Positions 16,000 through 24,906 of a stretch of 38,895 bases of DNA are shown in pieces (the first letter of the stretch is position 1; each line of letters begins with the position of its first letter). Source of the stretch: an uncultured Clostridia bacterium. GTDB lineage: Bacteria; Bacillota; Clostridia; TANB77; CAG-508. The translations under genes and the position numbers were made by a program. The stretch is from contig CALXUT010000051.1 of the NCBI GenBank assembly GCA_944391755.1, forward strand, positions 1 to 38,895. The letters are read 5' to 3'. The notes under the pieces were generated by a model. The model was not told the origin of the DNA. It saw only the letters and a program-made list of their open reading frames with translations, and did not search any database.

Positions 16000-17911
16000 T
16001 CCTAAAGAAACACAATTGTTTAAGAAAACAAGCATAAAAGAATTAATTGCACCATCAGGAATTGACGCAAGTAATATTGATCATTTAGAAATCATTTCAA
16101 ATGTAAAAAAATATGCAAGAAGCTTTTTTGTTTCTACTTTGCCAAGAATGTGTACTTTTCCAGAATTATTTAGAGATATGTACTTTTTTGGAGATATTAA
16201 TACATCTATTTATATAAATCCGGTTCAAGAAGCAAAATCACAAAGTGAATTAAATAGAGTCATCAATGAATTGGAAACAGAAAGAATTGTTGCAGCAGAT
16301 AGAGGAAATATCAACAGAGAAAGTAGTTTAACACAAAAGAGATTTGAAGCAGAACAATTAAGAGACGAAATTGCAGCAGGTTTTAATAAATTATATGAAG
16401 CTTCAGTTATTGCAACTATATTTACATATAATTTAGAAGATTTAGATAGACTAACAAAATTATTAGCATCAGAAATGTCTAAGTCTTTAGTAGGAATAAA
16501 AACCGCCTGGGCAATGCAAGAAGATGCTTTTAAATCAAATTTACCATTAATGGAAGACAAAATTGCTAAAAAACATACTTTTGATAGAAGGTCAATGTCA
16601 ACTGTTTTTCCATTTACAACATCAGAAGTTAGTCATCCATCTGGTATACCTTTAGGATTTAATAAACAGACAGGAACACCAATATTATTTGATAATTTTC
16701 ATAGTTCACTTACAAATTATAATATGGTTATATTTGCTAAATCAGGTGCTGGAAAATCAGTAACAATGAAAACATTAATTAGTAGATCATCTTTATTAAT
16801 GGGAATAGAAAGTTTAGCATTAGATGCAGAAGGGGAGTATACAATCGTTGCAGAATCTCTTGGAGGAATTAATGTTGTACTTAGCCCAACATCTAAGACC
16901 GTAATCAATTTATTTGATTTAGAAACAGAAACTGCAAAAGATGAGATAACAGGAAGAGAAAGACTTGTACTAAATATTGAAAATAAAGTAGAAGATGTTA
17001 CGCAATCTCTTCTTACAATGGCTAGAGGTAGTACAAGAAGTAAAGATGTAAATGAATTAACAAAACAAATTATTGCAGAAGCCGTTTCAGAAGAATATGC
17101 AGCTTTAGGAATTACAAGTGATCCTAATAGTTTGTATGAGGCTACAAGTAATTTTAATAGAAATGATAAATTATATAGAGAAAAAAAGAAGATGCCAACA
17201 ATTGGTTCTTGGTATAAAAGAATACAAAGAAAAGCTACTGAAAATACGAATGATGATTACAGATTTCATTATAGTTACTTAATAAAAGTAATGAAACAAT
17301 ATATAAGAGAGTATAATGGTCAAATGGCATATTTTGATGGACAATCTACTTTTGAATTATTGGAAGGAGCACCATTTATTAATCTAGATATTTCACAACT
17401 AGAAGAAAAATTTGCTAGACCACTTGCTCAACAAATTCTTTTAACATGGATTTGGGAGAAATTTGTTAAGAAAAATAGTGAAGATAGAAGAAGGGCTAGA
17501 AAGAAAAGAGTTATCGTTGATGAGGCATGGATGTTATTACCATATCCAGAAGCAGTGGATTTCTTAAATACAATGGCAAGACGTGCAAGAAAAAGAAATG
17601 TTTCTCTAGCTGTAGTATCTCAAAGATTTCAAGATTTCTATGAAAAACCAGAAGCACAAGCAGTATTAACTTCTTCTGATACAAAATTATTCTTAGCACA
17701 GGATAAATCAGAAATCCAATATTTAAAAGAAGTATTTAAACTAAGTGAAGGAGAGGCCGGATTTTTAGTAACTTGTGGAAAAGGAGAGGGATTGTTTAAA
17801 GTTGGACAAGAAACTGCAATTTTAAAAATAACTCCAACACAAAAAGAGTTTGAATTTGTAGAAACGAACTTAAACAAGTTAATTGAAAACAGGACGAAAA
17901 CAGAATATTAA
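15953..17911 (+). CDS. virB4: VirB4-family T4SS ATPase
   Basis: VirB4 ATPases energise assembly and transport in all T4SSs. From the ATG at 15953 (AAGGAGG site nine bases upstream) the protein has 652 residues. The front third (ELIAPSGIDASNIDHLEI, KKYARSFFVSTLPRM, FFGDINTSIYINP) is the VirB4/TraC middle region. Walker A is AKSGAGKSVTMK (about 261-272); ALDAEGEY follows; Walker B is VIVDEAWMLL (about 519-528), then ARRARKRNVSLAVVSQRFQDF. Both nucleotide motifs are intact. It overlaps the preceding gene by 47 bases and the VirB6-like gene starts 11 bases after it, so they are translated together. Confidence 0.93.
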   Translation: MARRQEEGRNLQEYNNPKETQLFKKTSIKELIAPSGIDASNIDHLEIISNVKKYARSFFVSTLPRMCTFPELFRDMYFFGDINTSIYINPVQEAKSQSELNRVINELETERIVAADRGNINRESSLTQKRFEAEQLRDEIAAGFNKLYEASVIATIFTYNLEDLDRLTKLLASEMSKSLVGIKTAWAMQEDAFKSNLPLMEDKIAKKHTFDRRSMSTVFPFTTSEVSHPSGIPLGFNKQTGTPILFDNFHSSLTNYNMVIFAKSGAGKSVTMKTLISRSSLLMGIESLALDAEGEYTIVAESLGGINVVLSPTSKTVINLFDLETETAKDEITGRERLVLNIENKVEDVTQSLLTMARGSTRSKDVNELTKQIIAEAVSEEYAALGITSDPNSLYEATSNFNRNDKLYREKKKMPTIGSWYKRIQRKATENTNDDYRFHYSYLIKVMKQYIREYNGQMAYFDGQSTFELLEGAPFINLDISQLEEKFARPLAQQILLTWIWEKFVKKNSEDRRRARKKRVIVDEAWMLLPYPEAVDFLNTMARRARKRNVSLAVVSQRFQDFYEKPEAQAVLTSSDTKLFLAQDKSEIQYLKEVFKLSEGEAGFLVTCGKGEGLFKVGQETAILKITPTQKEFEFVETNLNKLIENRTKTEY

Positions 17912-17922
17912 GGAGTAAAAAA

Positions 17923-20760
17923 ATGAAGTTTTTTACAAATAAAAAATTTTTATTTAAGTTAATAGCAGCAATATGTATTTGTTTAACCATTTTTAATTTT
18001 TGCATGACACCTGCTTCGCAAGCTGAATCTCTAGTAACTAAAGTAGGTGGAAAACTATTAGATCCTATTTGTGCATTAATTGTTGCATTAGGTGATGGAA
18101 TGATGGAAATATTACAAACAACAATTATGGGGACAAGTGCAACTGCAATTTTCGATAATACAGGAGATGCTTGGTGGAAGATATTAGTAGTAGCAATAAT
18201 AGCAACGCTTGCGATAGTAGTGGCGACAATTGTTACAGGGGGTGCTGCATTAGGACCGATACTTGTAAAGATAGGATCTATAGCTTTAAAAATTGGAGCG
18301 GTTTTAATAATAGATAATTTAGTTTTAAATGGAGTGGTTACAACTGCTGTATCTTCTTTTACTGCTGAATACTTTGGAGATACTGTTGTGTTTCCAACAT
18401 TTACTATTGGACCAGAAGAAATATTTTCAGGGAGAATATTACTATTTGATCCAAACATATTCAATCCAAAAGAGTTGAAAACAGAAGAAAAAACTGATGC
18501 AGATGGAAATACTGTAACAGTATATTATTACGAAGAAAATGGTGAAAAAATAGAAACTTCTGTTAATAATGCAGCGCAAGACTTGAAAGAAACGATAGCA
18601 AAATGGTATTATATTATTAGGAATATAGCAATTATAGGACTTATGCTAGTTTTATTATATGTTGGAATAAGAATGTTATTAACTAGTATAGCAGCTGATA
18701 AAGCAAAATATAAACAAATGTTAAGTGATTGGGTAATAGCATTATGTTTGGTATTTTTAATGCAATATATAATGATATTTGCTAATTCATTTGTAGAAGG
18801 AGTAACCAAAATATTCTCAAGTGCAGTTAGTGAAAATATGCAAGTTGTTACTATTGACAACGCTGAAGAAAAATTAAGAAATGCTGTAAAAGAGTTGGAA
18901 ACTGATGATGTACAGTATGTATATGAAACAGATGAAAATGGAAATACGATTAATAGAATAGTATGGCCTACAAATATGATGGGGAAGATAAGATTTGGAA
19001 CACAACAGCAAGATGGTACTTCTGCATATATAGGATATTCTATCTGTTATTTTGTATTGGTTGTATTTACAATAATTTTTGCGTTTACATATATAAGAAG
19101 GTTATTGTATTTATTATTTTTAACAGTAATAGCACCATTTGTAGCTCTGACATATCCTTTAGATAAAATACGTGATGGACAGGCGCAAGCATTTAATACA
19201 TGGATAAAAGAATATACTATAAACTTGATTATTCAACCATTCCATTTATTATTATATACTGTATTTATAAGTATGGCATTTGATTTAGCAGGAACAAATA
19301 TAATATACTCATTAGTTGTAATTGGTTTCATGATTCCAGCAGAGAAATTCTTGAGAAATATGTTTGGATTTAATAGAGCTTCAACACCAGGATTCTTGGC
19401 TGGTGCCGCAGGTGCTGCCATGACAATTTCTGCTGTACAGTCTTTAGCAAAATTTGCTGGAAGAGGGCCAGGGGGAAAAAATCCAGGAAAAGGAAATAAT
19501 AGTGGTTCAGGAAATTCAGGAAATAATGAAACAACCAATATAAGAAGTGCTGATTCTGGTAATACAGCACAAACATTAATGGAAGCTGCTGTTGCTGATG
19601 GAGCATCAGGAAATGGAGAAGGACCAAACTCTCCTACTAGTCCTAATGGAGGAAGACCAAATTCGCCAGATGGAGACAATAGTAGTGCACAACAGAGAAT
19701 GTTGGACCAATATGATGAAGGCTTTGGAACAGATAATTATGATTCAACAGAAAGAGAAGCTATGGCAAGAGATTTAAATGCTGGAAATTCAGGTAATATG
19801 TATGATAACATGTCAAACGAAGAAAAGATGAGACAAATTATGGAAAATACAGGCTATACGGAAGAAGAAACGGCATCATTGCTAGGATTAGATATAGGAG
19901 GTTCAGAGGACAATTCAGATACTAGTGATTCAGCAGGAGAGTCCCCAGTTTCGCAACCACGAATGATAGAACCACAAGAACCAGAACCACAACATACAGG
20001 GCCAGAACAACAGCCTGATTCACAGTCTCGAGACCAAATACAAAAATTAACTCCAAAAGGAGTATTTACACAAACCAAAGGATATTTAGGAGCAAGAGCC
20101 CAAAATTTTGCAACAAGAAACTTTAATAAAAAGAGAATAGGTGAATTAGCAAAAGGAGGATTAAAAAAGGCTACTACTATAGGAATGGGAGCAACTGCTG
20201 CTGGAATTGGTATAGCTGCAGGTATAGCATCTGGTAGTCCGGGAGATGTATTTAAATATGGCGTATCAGGAGCTTATGCGGGTTCTTCAATTGGACAAGG
20301 AATTGTAAATAGAGTAGGAGCAAGTGCTGAAAAACAAAAACAAATTCATGAAGAAACTCTAAGAAGACAATATGGTGATGATGAATATGAGAGAAGAAGA
20401 AATGAAGAATTAGATAAAGAATTTAAAAAAGACAGAGAAATGAGAAAATTGTATTCTATGCAATTTAATAATGCAAAAGGAAAAGAGCTTGATCAGATTA
20501 TGGAGCAGGCTACTGAATATAGAAAATATGGTATTACGGATAATACAAAGATTATTAGAGCTATGTCATTGGCTTCTAATCCAGAAGAAAGAGCAAAACC
20601 TCAGTATATAGCAGCTGCAAAATTATCACAAGCTGCTAAGTCTGAAAAAGATCTTGAATCCGTAATGAAGAGATTTGGAAAAACCAAAGGTGTTACAGAT
20701 AAACAAAAACAAGATATGGAAAATAGAATTAGGATGATTAATAAAGAAACATTAAATTAA
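17923..20760 (+). CDS. VirB6/TrbL-like polytopic T4SS channel protein with long soluble tail
   Basis: 945 residues. Signal peptide-like start (FKLIAAICICLTIFNFCMTPASQA), a hydrophobic stretch at about 85-135, then a motif region (IIGLMLVLLYVGIRMLLTSIAADKAKYKQMLSDWVIALCLVFL, about 235-280), more helices at about 365-405 and 425-480. From about 510 to 730 it is low-complexity and hydrophilic, rich in Gly, Asn, Ser, Pro, Gln. A glycine-zipper-like hydrophobic patch (about 760-795, GMGATAAGIGIAAGIASG) and a charged helical C-terminus follow. The membrane part fits the VirB6/TrbL channel subunit of Gram-positive T4SSs; the tail function is unknown. GGAG site before the ATG. Confidence 0.75.
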   Translation: MKFFTNKKFLFKLIAAICICLTIFNFCMTPASQAESLVTKVGGKLLDPICALIVALGDGMMEILQTTIMGTSATAIFDNTGDAWWKILVVAIIATLAIVVATIVTGGAALGPILVKIGSIALKIGAVLIIDNLVLNGVVTTAVSSFTAEYFGDTVVFPTFTIGPEEIFSGRILLFDPNIFNPKELKTEEKTDADGNTVTVYYYEENGEKIETSVNNAAQDLKETIAKWYYIIRNIAIIGLMLVLLYVGIRMLLTSIAADKAKYKQMLSDWVIALCLVFLMQYIMIFANSFVEGVTKIFSSAVSENMQVVTIDNAEEKLRNAVKELETDDVQYVYETDENGNTINRIVWPTNMMGKIRFGTQQQDGTSAYIGYSICYFVLVVFTIIFAFTYIRRLLYLLFLTVIAPFVALTYPLDKIRDGQAQAFNTWIKEYTINLIIQPFHLLLYTVFISMAFDLAGTNIIYSLVVIGFMIPAEKFLRNMFGFNRASTPGFLAGAAGAAMTISAVQSLAKFAGRGPGGKNPGKGNNSGSGNSGNNETTNIRSADSGNTAQTLMEAAVADGASGNGEGPNSPTSPNGGRPNSPDGDNSSAQQRMLDQYDEGFGTDNYDSTEREAMARDLNAGNSGNMYDNMSNEEKMRQIMENTGYTEEETASLLGLDIGGSEDNSDTSDSAGESPVSQPRMIEPQEPEPQHTGPEQQPDSQSRDQIQKLTPKGVFTQTKGYLGARAQNFATRNFNKKRIGELAKGGLKKATTIGMGATAAGIGIAAGIASGSPGDVFKYGVSGAYAGSSIGQGIVNRVGASAEKQKQIHEETLRRQYGDDEYERRRNEELDKEFKKDREMRKLYSMQFNNAKGKELDQIMEQATEYRKYGITDNTKIIRAMSLASNPEERAKPQYIAAAKLSQAAKSEKDLESVMKRFGKTKGVTDKQKQDMENRIRMINKETLN

Positions 20761-20780
20761 TGAGGAGGAACTATAAATAT

Positions 20781-21740
20781 ATGCATAACTTATTAAGATA
20801 TTATTATCAAAATAAATATAAGATATGGGGAGTTATAATATTTATAGTTCTACTTATATTAGTCATTCAAGTTGTAAATTTTATGGTTACTCGAATGAAT
20901 GGACAAGACAGTAATAATCCTATTTCTAGTAACATAAGTTCAAATACATTAATAAATAATAAAGAAACAAATTCCTATATTACAGGTGATACATCAGCAG
21001 TAACAGGAGAACAAATTAATACGACAAACTTAGAAAACGCAAGAGTTATCATTGAAAACTTTATCTCTGCATGTAATAATGGAAATATTGAAGAAGCATA
21101 TAGTTATTTATCAGATGAGTGTAAGCAAGAATTATATACAGATGTAAATCAATTTAAAACATTATATTTTGATGCCATATTTGGTGGAAATAAAAAAAAT
21201 GCATCTATTGAAAACTGGATATTAAATACATACAAAGTAGATATAACAGAAGATATCATGGCAACAGGAAACGCAAATGGAATAAAAACACAAGATTATA
21301 TGACTGTTGTAGAAGAGGATGACGAAATAAAATTAAATATCAATAGTTTTGTAGGAATTGAAGAAAGCGATAAAGAACAAACAGTAGAAAATATTAAATT
21401 TACAATTATGAATAAAAAAACATATGTAGATTATGAAGAATATGAACTACAAGTTGAAAACAACACGGGAAGTAGAATTCTTTTAGATTCTAAACAAAGT
21501 ACGCAATCAATATATGTTTTAGATGATAACGAAACAAAATACTATTCGTATAGTAATGAAATATTAAGTGAATTTTTATCAATAAATAATGGATTTTCAA
21601 CTAGATTAACAATAAAATTTCATAAATCCTATAGTTTAGATAATCCAACAAGTGATATAGTATTTTCAGATGTTATTCTAAATTATAATGATAATATAAG
21701 TGAAGATATCGAAAGACAAACGATAGAAATAAATGTATAA
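20781..21740 (+). CDS. Single-pass membrane protein, VirB8/NTF2-like candidate
   Basis: 319 residues from the ATG at 20781, which sits 12 bases after a GAGGAGG site; an ATG at 20760 overlapping the previous stop has no site. One membrane helix (about 12-34), then a Ser/Asn/Thr linker, then an extracytoplasmic domain with ENARVIIENFISACNNGNIEEAYSYLSDECKQELY, a pattern usual for NTF2-like folds, the fold of VirB8. A beta-rich C-terminal part follows (about 205-310). It is the last gene of the channel block, followed by a terminator. VirB8 role is inferred from topology and place. Confidence 0.55.
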   Translation: MHNLLRYYYQNKYKIWGVIIFIVLLILVIQVVNFMVTRMNGQDSNNPISSNISSNTLINNKETNSYITGDTSAVTGEQINTTNLENARVIIENFISACNNGNIEEAYSYLSDECKQELYTDVNQFKTLYFDAIFGGNKKNASIENWILNTYKVDITEDIMATGNANGIKTQDYMTVVEEDDEIKLNINSFVGIEESDKEQTVENIKFTIMNKKTYVDYEEYELQVENNTGSRILLDSKQSTQSIYVLDDNETKYYSYSNEILSEFLSINNGFSTRLTIKFHKSYSLDNPTSDIVFSDVILNYNDNISEDIERQTIEINV

Positions 21741-21769
21741 AAATTGCATCAATGATGCAATTTTTTTTT
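21741..21769 (+). terminator. Terminator within the T4SS cluster
   Basis: A 10-bp stem, AAATTGCATC (21741-21750) with GATGCAATTT (21754-21763), three-base loop and nine Ts. Confidence 0.87.
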
Positions 21770-21810
21770 GCTTAAAAAAGTCGAAAAAAGTAGCAAAGTT
21801 AGGTTAGATA

Positions 21811-21819
21811 TGTTATAAT
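21811..21819 (+). promoter_or_regulatory. Extended -10 promoter of the hydrolase gene
   Basis: TGTTATAAT, extended -10; only a poor -35 (TAGCAA at 21791-21796, 17-base spacer). Transcription would start near 21826, about 18 bases ahead of the GTG start. Confidence 0.55.
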
Positions 21820-21843
21820 TTATATAGTAACTGTAAAAGTGAG

Positions 21844-24800
21844 GTGAGTATAATAGAAGAAAATAATAATCAAAATGAAAATAATATGGGTAATGAAGTA
21901 AAAGAAAGATTAAAGAAAATAGGGTTTGGAATACTAAGAAGTGTACTAATCATAGCATTACCTTTTATTATAATTTTAATCATACTTGCTGCAATTACAT
22001 GGTTTATTTTTATGGACGAAGGAACTTGGGATGATGATGAAAAAGGAAATCCTTCTACATATACAAACAATGTACAATTATCAACAACAGATGGAATAAC
22101 AATTGATAAATTAGAACTCGTAAAACAAGGATTACTATCAATGGGGTTTACTGAAGATAGAGTAAATAGTATGACTGAAGCAGAAATGATAGAAGCATTA
22201 AAAATGAGTGAAAAGTTAGGAAGAACCATTACTAGTATAAATGATTGTACTGTTGCTGAAATATTATGGTGTATTAATACAGATTATTCTAAATATTTAA
22301 AAAGTCCAGAAGATTTAGAGTATCTTCTAAATGCAGAATTGGTTACACAATACCCTAAAATAGATGGTGTTTCTACAGATAAATTAAACGGAATTATACA
22401 ATTTGCAAGAATAACAGAGCTTGATGATACAAATGGAGATGGAATAATTGATTTAAATGATGGACCTAAAATGTTAACATATATAAGTACAGCTGAATTC
22501 GATACTAAATTTCAAACGTATATAGATACAGGAAATATGGATGTTTTCAACTATTATACGATTGATGAACAAGAAAATGTTGTAATTGCTACTTGGAGTC
22601 AGGAAAGTGGAGCTTTTGAAAGTAATAATACAACCTCACAAAATAGAGACAAAATAAACGAAGGATTAACAGAAGAAAGTATAAAAAATGATTATAATGC
22701 CAATTATACTGTTACAGAAAATACAGCAGATAAAATTACAGCATCTTATACTACATATACTGCAACTAAAACACAAATAAATTATAAATCCATTGTTCAA
22801 AAATATACATTACCATTTAATTATTTATGGTCATTATTAGTAATGGGAGAAAGTGATGAGTTTGTTTTAAACCTTGCTAAGCTTGCCTATGATTCTCAGA
22901 TAGTAATAGGTGTTTATGATTCAACAACGACAACAGTAACAACTAATACAAAAAATTATACAGAAAATTTTAGGGAGAATTATCAAGAACATAACCTTGG
23001 AGAGAATCCAGGAAAACCTACTAGTGGGTGGACAGAAACAGCTTACACTTATTTTGAAAAAGATACGAAAACTTATATTTCGAATAATACACAAATTGAT
23101 ATCATGTATGCTAACACTTGGATTGTAGAATTAAAGACGGAATATAAAAGAAATCAAACACAAAATAATTATTCAAATACAACAACAATACCAGATGAGG
23201 ATTGGAGCGATAATGGTACATATTCTAGAACAGACGTTAGAACTGGTACTAGAATAAATTCTAGTGGTCAAGAAGTAGAATATACATATACAGTAGTAGA
23301 AGTATATTATAGAGAAAAGAAACTAACTGGTCAATCTCAACAAACACAGCAAGATATGTATTTTGATAAATATGAAAGAGTAAAAACAGATATAAGAGAA
23401 AAAACAGATATAGATCCAAATACAGACCAGAATTTTGTGAAATTATTAAGAGCAGACGTTAATGCTAGGACAATATTATTTAAGCCAATCAATGTAGTAT
23501 GGTTATGTGATATGCTTTCTGCCAATTCCAACACAGCAAATATGGTAGATTTAACAAAATATTTAATAAATAAAGCTAAAAATCCTGATGATACAAGTCT
23601 ATTCTTTGATTTTAATATATTTGAACCAACTATTATGAATGGGGTAACAAGCGCACAAAATCTATCAACCTATTTAAGACAATTTTCTCATTCAGGCGAA
23701 GCACCAAAATCTAGTGATGGAAAGTATTATTTAATGTATGGTGATGGAGTAGGATGGCCTACAATAGGAAACGCAGATATACAATGGAAATCACATTATA
23801 CAAGTTTTGCACAATCTGGATATGTATTGCAAAATGGAGTTGAAACAGAGGTGCCAGATGTTGCTGCATACGTAAATTCTATTTTGCCAAGAGGACCAGA
23901 AGCTACCTATACAAATGAAGAAATAAGCAGTTATGGTATATATATAGAAGTAGAACTTGTTGACGAAATAGGAGATAATTTACAAAGTAATTATTATAAT
24001 TTAGTAGTCAGTCAAACAAGTGGATTAAATTTATCAAGACAACAATTATATGCATTAACAGCAATAGCATATAACTTTGGGCATTTACCAGAAAGAAATG
24101 GATATACATTTAAAAGTGTATATGAAGCCGGTCTTGCACAATACGAAGCAAATTCCTGGGAACATAACAGATTTATTTGGGATAATTGGTGGTCATATAT
24201 TGGAGGAAATGCTGCAGGACATATTCCAGCCAGAGATGCTGCATTTGAAACATATGTAAAAGGTGTTTACGATTTTACGAATTCTTCTGCAGGAGAAGTA
24301 TTTTCAAGAAATTATTATATATATTATACACAAGAACAATTAAACAGATATAGTTATGCACCAAATAAAACAATTACAAGAAGTTCATCCAATGAGGAAG
24401 AAATATTTACATATGTGCAATCAGCTGGTGAAGGTTTATTAGGTGCAGCTGAAGAACTACACAAAAAACTAGAAGATGAACAATGGACCTATAGTTTAAC
24501 AGGATTATATCCAAATGATATAGTTGCTTCTATAAACCACCCTAGTAGAATATTATGTTGTGCTACTTATGTAAGTGGTGTATTATATATGTCGGGATAT
24601 GCATCAGAAAGTGAAATAAATGCAATCAATATTCATAGTTCTAATTCACTCCTAAACTTTATGAGAAATAGAGGAGACTGTACAGAAATTACTTCATATA
24701 ATGATTTACAAGCAGGAGATATTGTATTTATGACAACAAATAGTAGTGGAAGTGCTATAGGACATGTTCAAATATGTGCAGGAGATAATCAATGGTATAA

Positions 24801-24894
24801 TGCTGGATCTACAGATGCTATAAGAAGATCAAGTCCATATAATGATTCTAGTTATGCAAGAAGTCATTTTGTAACCGCAATGAGAATAAACTAA
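21844..24894 (+). CDS. Large envelope peptidoglycan hydrolase: GH24-like lysozyme domain plus NlpC/P60 (VirB1-like)
   Basis: 1016 residues if the GTG at 21844 is the start (no good ATG nearby; see findings). One membrane helix (about 32-58) anchors a large outer part. Residues about 60-600 have no recognised domain and are rich in Thr/Asn/Tyr. At about 615-780 a stretch resembles phage-type lysozymes (GH24): Glu619, YGDGVGWPTIG with Asp634 and Thr640, then LSRQQLYALTAIAYNFG. The C-terminal part (about 875-1016) looks like NlpC/P60: Cys905/906 in RILCCATYVSGVLYMSGY, NDLQAGDIVFM and His974 in AIGHVQICAG. Such enzymes cut the cell wall to let the secretion channel through, as CwlT does in ICEBs1. 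Confidence 0.75.
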   Translation: MSIIEENNNQNENNMGNEVKERLKKIGFGILRSVLIIALPFIIILIILAAITWFIFMDEGTWDDDEKGNPSTYTNNVQLSTTDGITIDKLELVKQGLLSMGFTEDRVNSMTEAEMIEALKMSEKLGRTITSINDCTVAEILWCINTDYSKYLKSPEDLEYLLNAELVTQYPKIDGVSTDKLNGIIQFARITELDDTNGDGIIDLNDGPKMLTYISTAEFDTKFQTYIDTGNMDVFNYYTIDEQENVVIATWSQESGAFESNNTTSQNRDKINEGLTEESIKNDYNANYTVTENTADKITASYTTYTATKTQINYKSIVQKYTLPFNYLWSLLVMGESDEFVLNLAKLAYDSQIVIGVYDSTTTTVTTNTKNYTENFRENYQEHNLGENPGKPTSGWTETAYTYFEKDTKTYISNNTQIDIMYANTWIVELKTEYKRNQTQNNYSNTTTIPDEDWSDNGTYSRTDVRTGTRINSSGQEVEYTYTVVEVYYREKKLTGQSQQTQQDMYFDKYERVKTDIREKTDIDPNTDQNFVKLLRADVNARTILFKPINVVWLCDMLSANSNTANMVDLTKYLINKAKNPDDTSLFFDFNIFEPTIMNGVTSAQNLSTYLRQFSHSGEAPKSSDGKYYLMYGDGVGWPTIGNADIQWKSHYTSFAQSGYVLQNGVETEVPDVAAYVNSILPRGPEATYTNEEISSYGIYIEVELVDEIGDNLQSNYYNLVVSQTSGLNLSRQQLYALTAIAYNFGHLPERNGYTFKSVYEAGLAQYEANSWEHNRFIWDNWWSYIGGNAAGHIPARDAAFETYVKGVYDFTNSSAGEVFSRNYYIYYTQEQLNRYSYAPNKTITRSSSNEEEIFTYVQSAGEGLLGAAEELHKKLEDEQWTYSLTGLYPNDIVASINHPSRILCCATYVSGVLYMSGYASESEINAINIHSSNSLLNFMRNRGDCTEITSYNDLQAGDIVFMTTNSSGSAIGHVQICAGDNQWYNAGSTDAIRRSSPYNDSSYARSHFVTAMRIN

Positions 24895-24906
24895 TGGAGG
24901 TATGAG

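Noticed and set aside
17796..18464. Minus-strand 222-codon open frame
   Set aside because: It is a shadow of virB4 and the VirB6-like gene: repetitive Ile/Thr/Ala content, no ribosome site and no motif.
19233..19679. Minus-strand 148-codon open frame rich in Pro and Phe
   Set aside because: It is the reverse of the Gly/Asn-rich tail of the VirB6-like gene, so the composition is a by-product.
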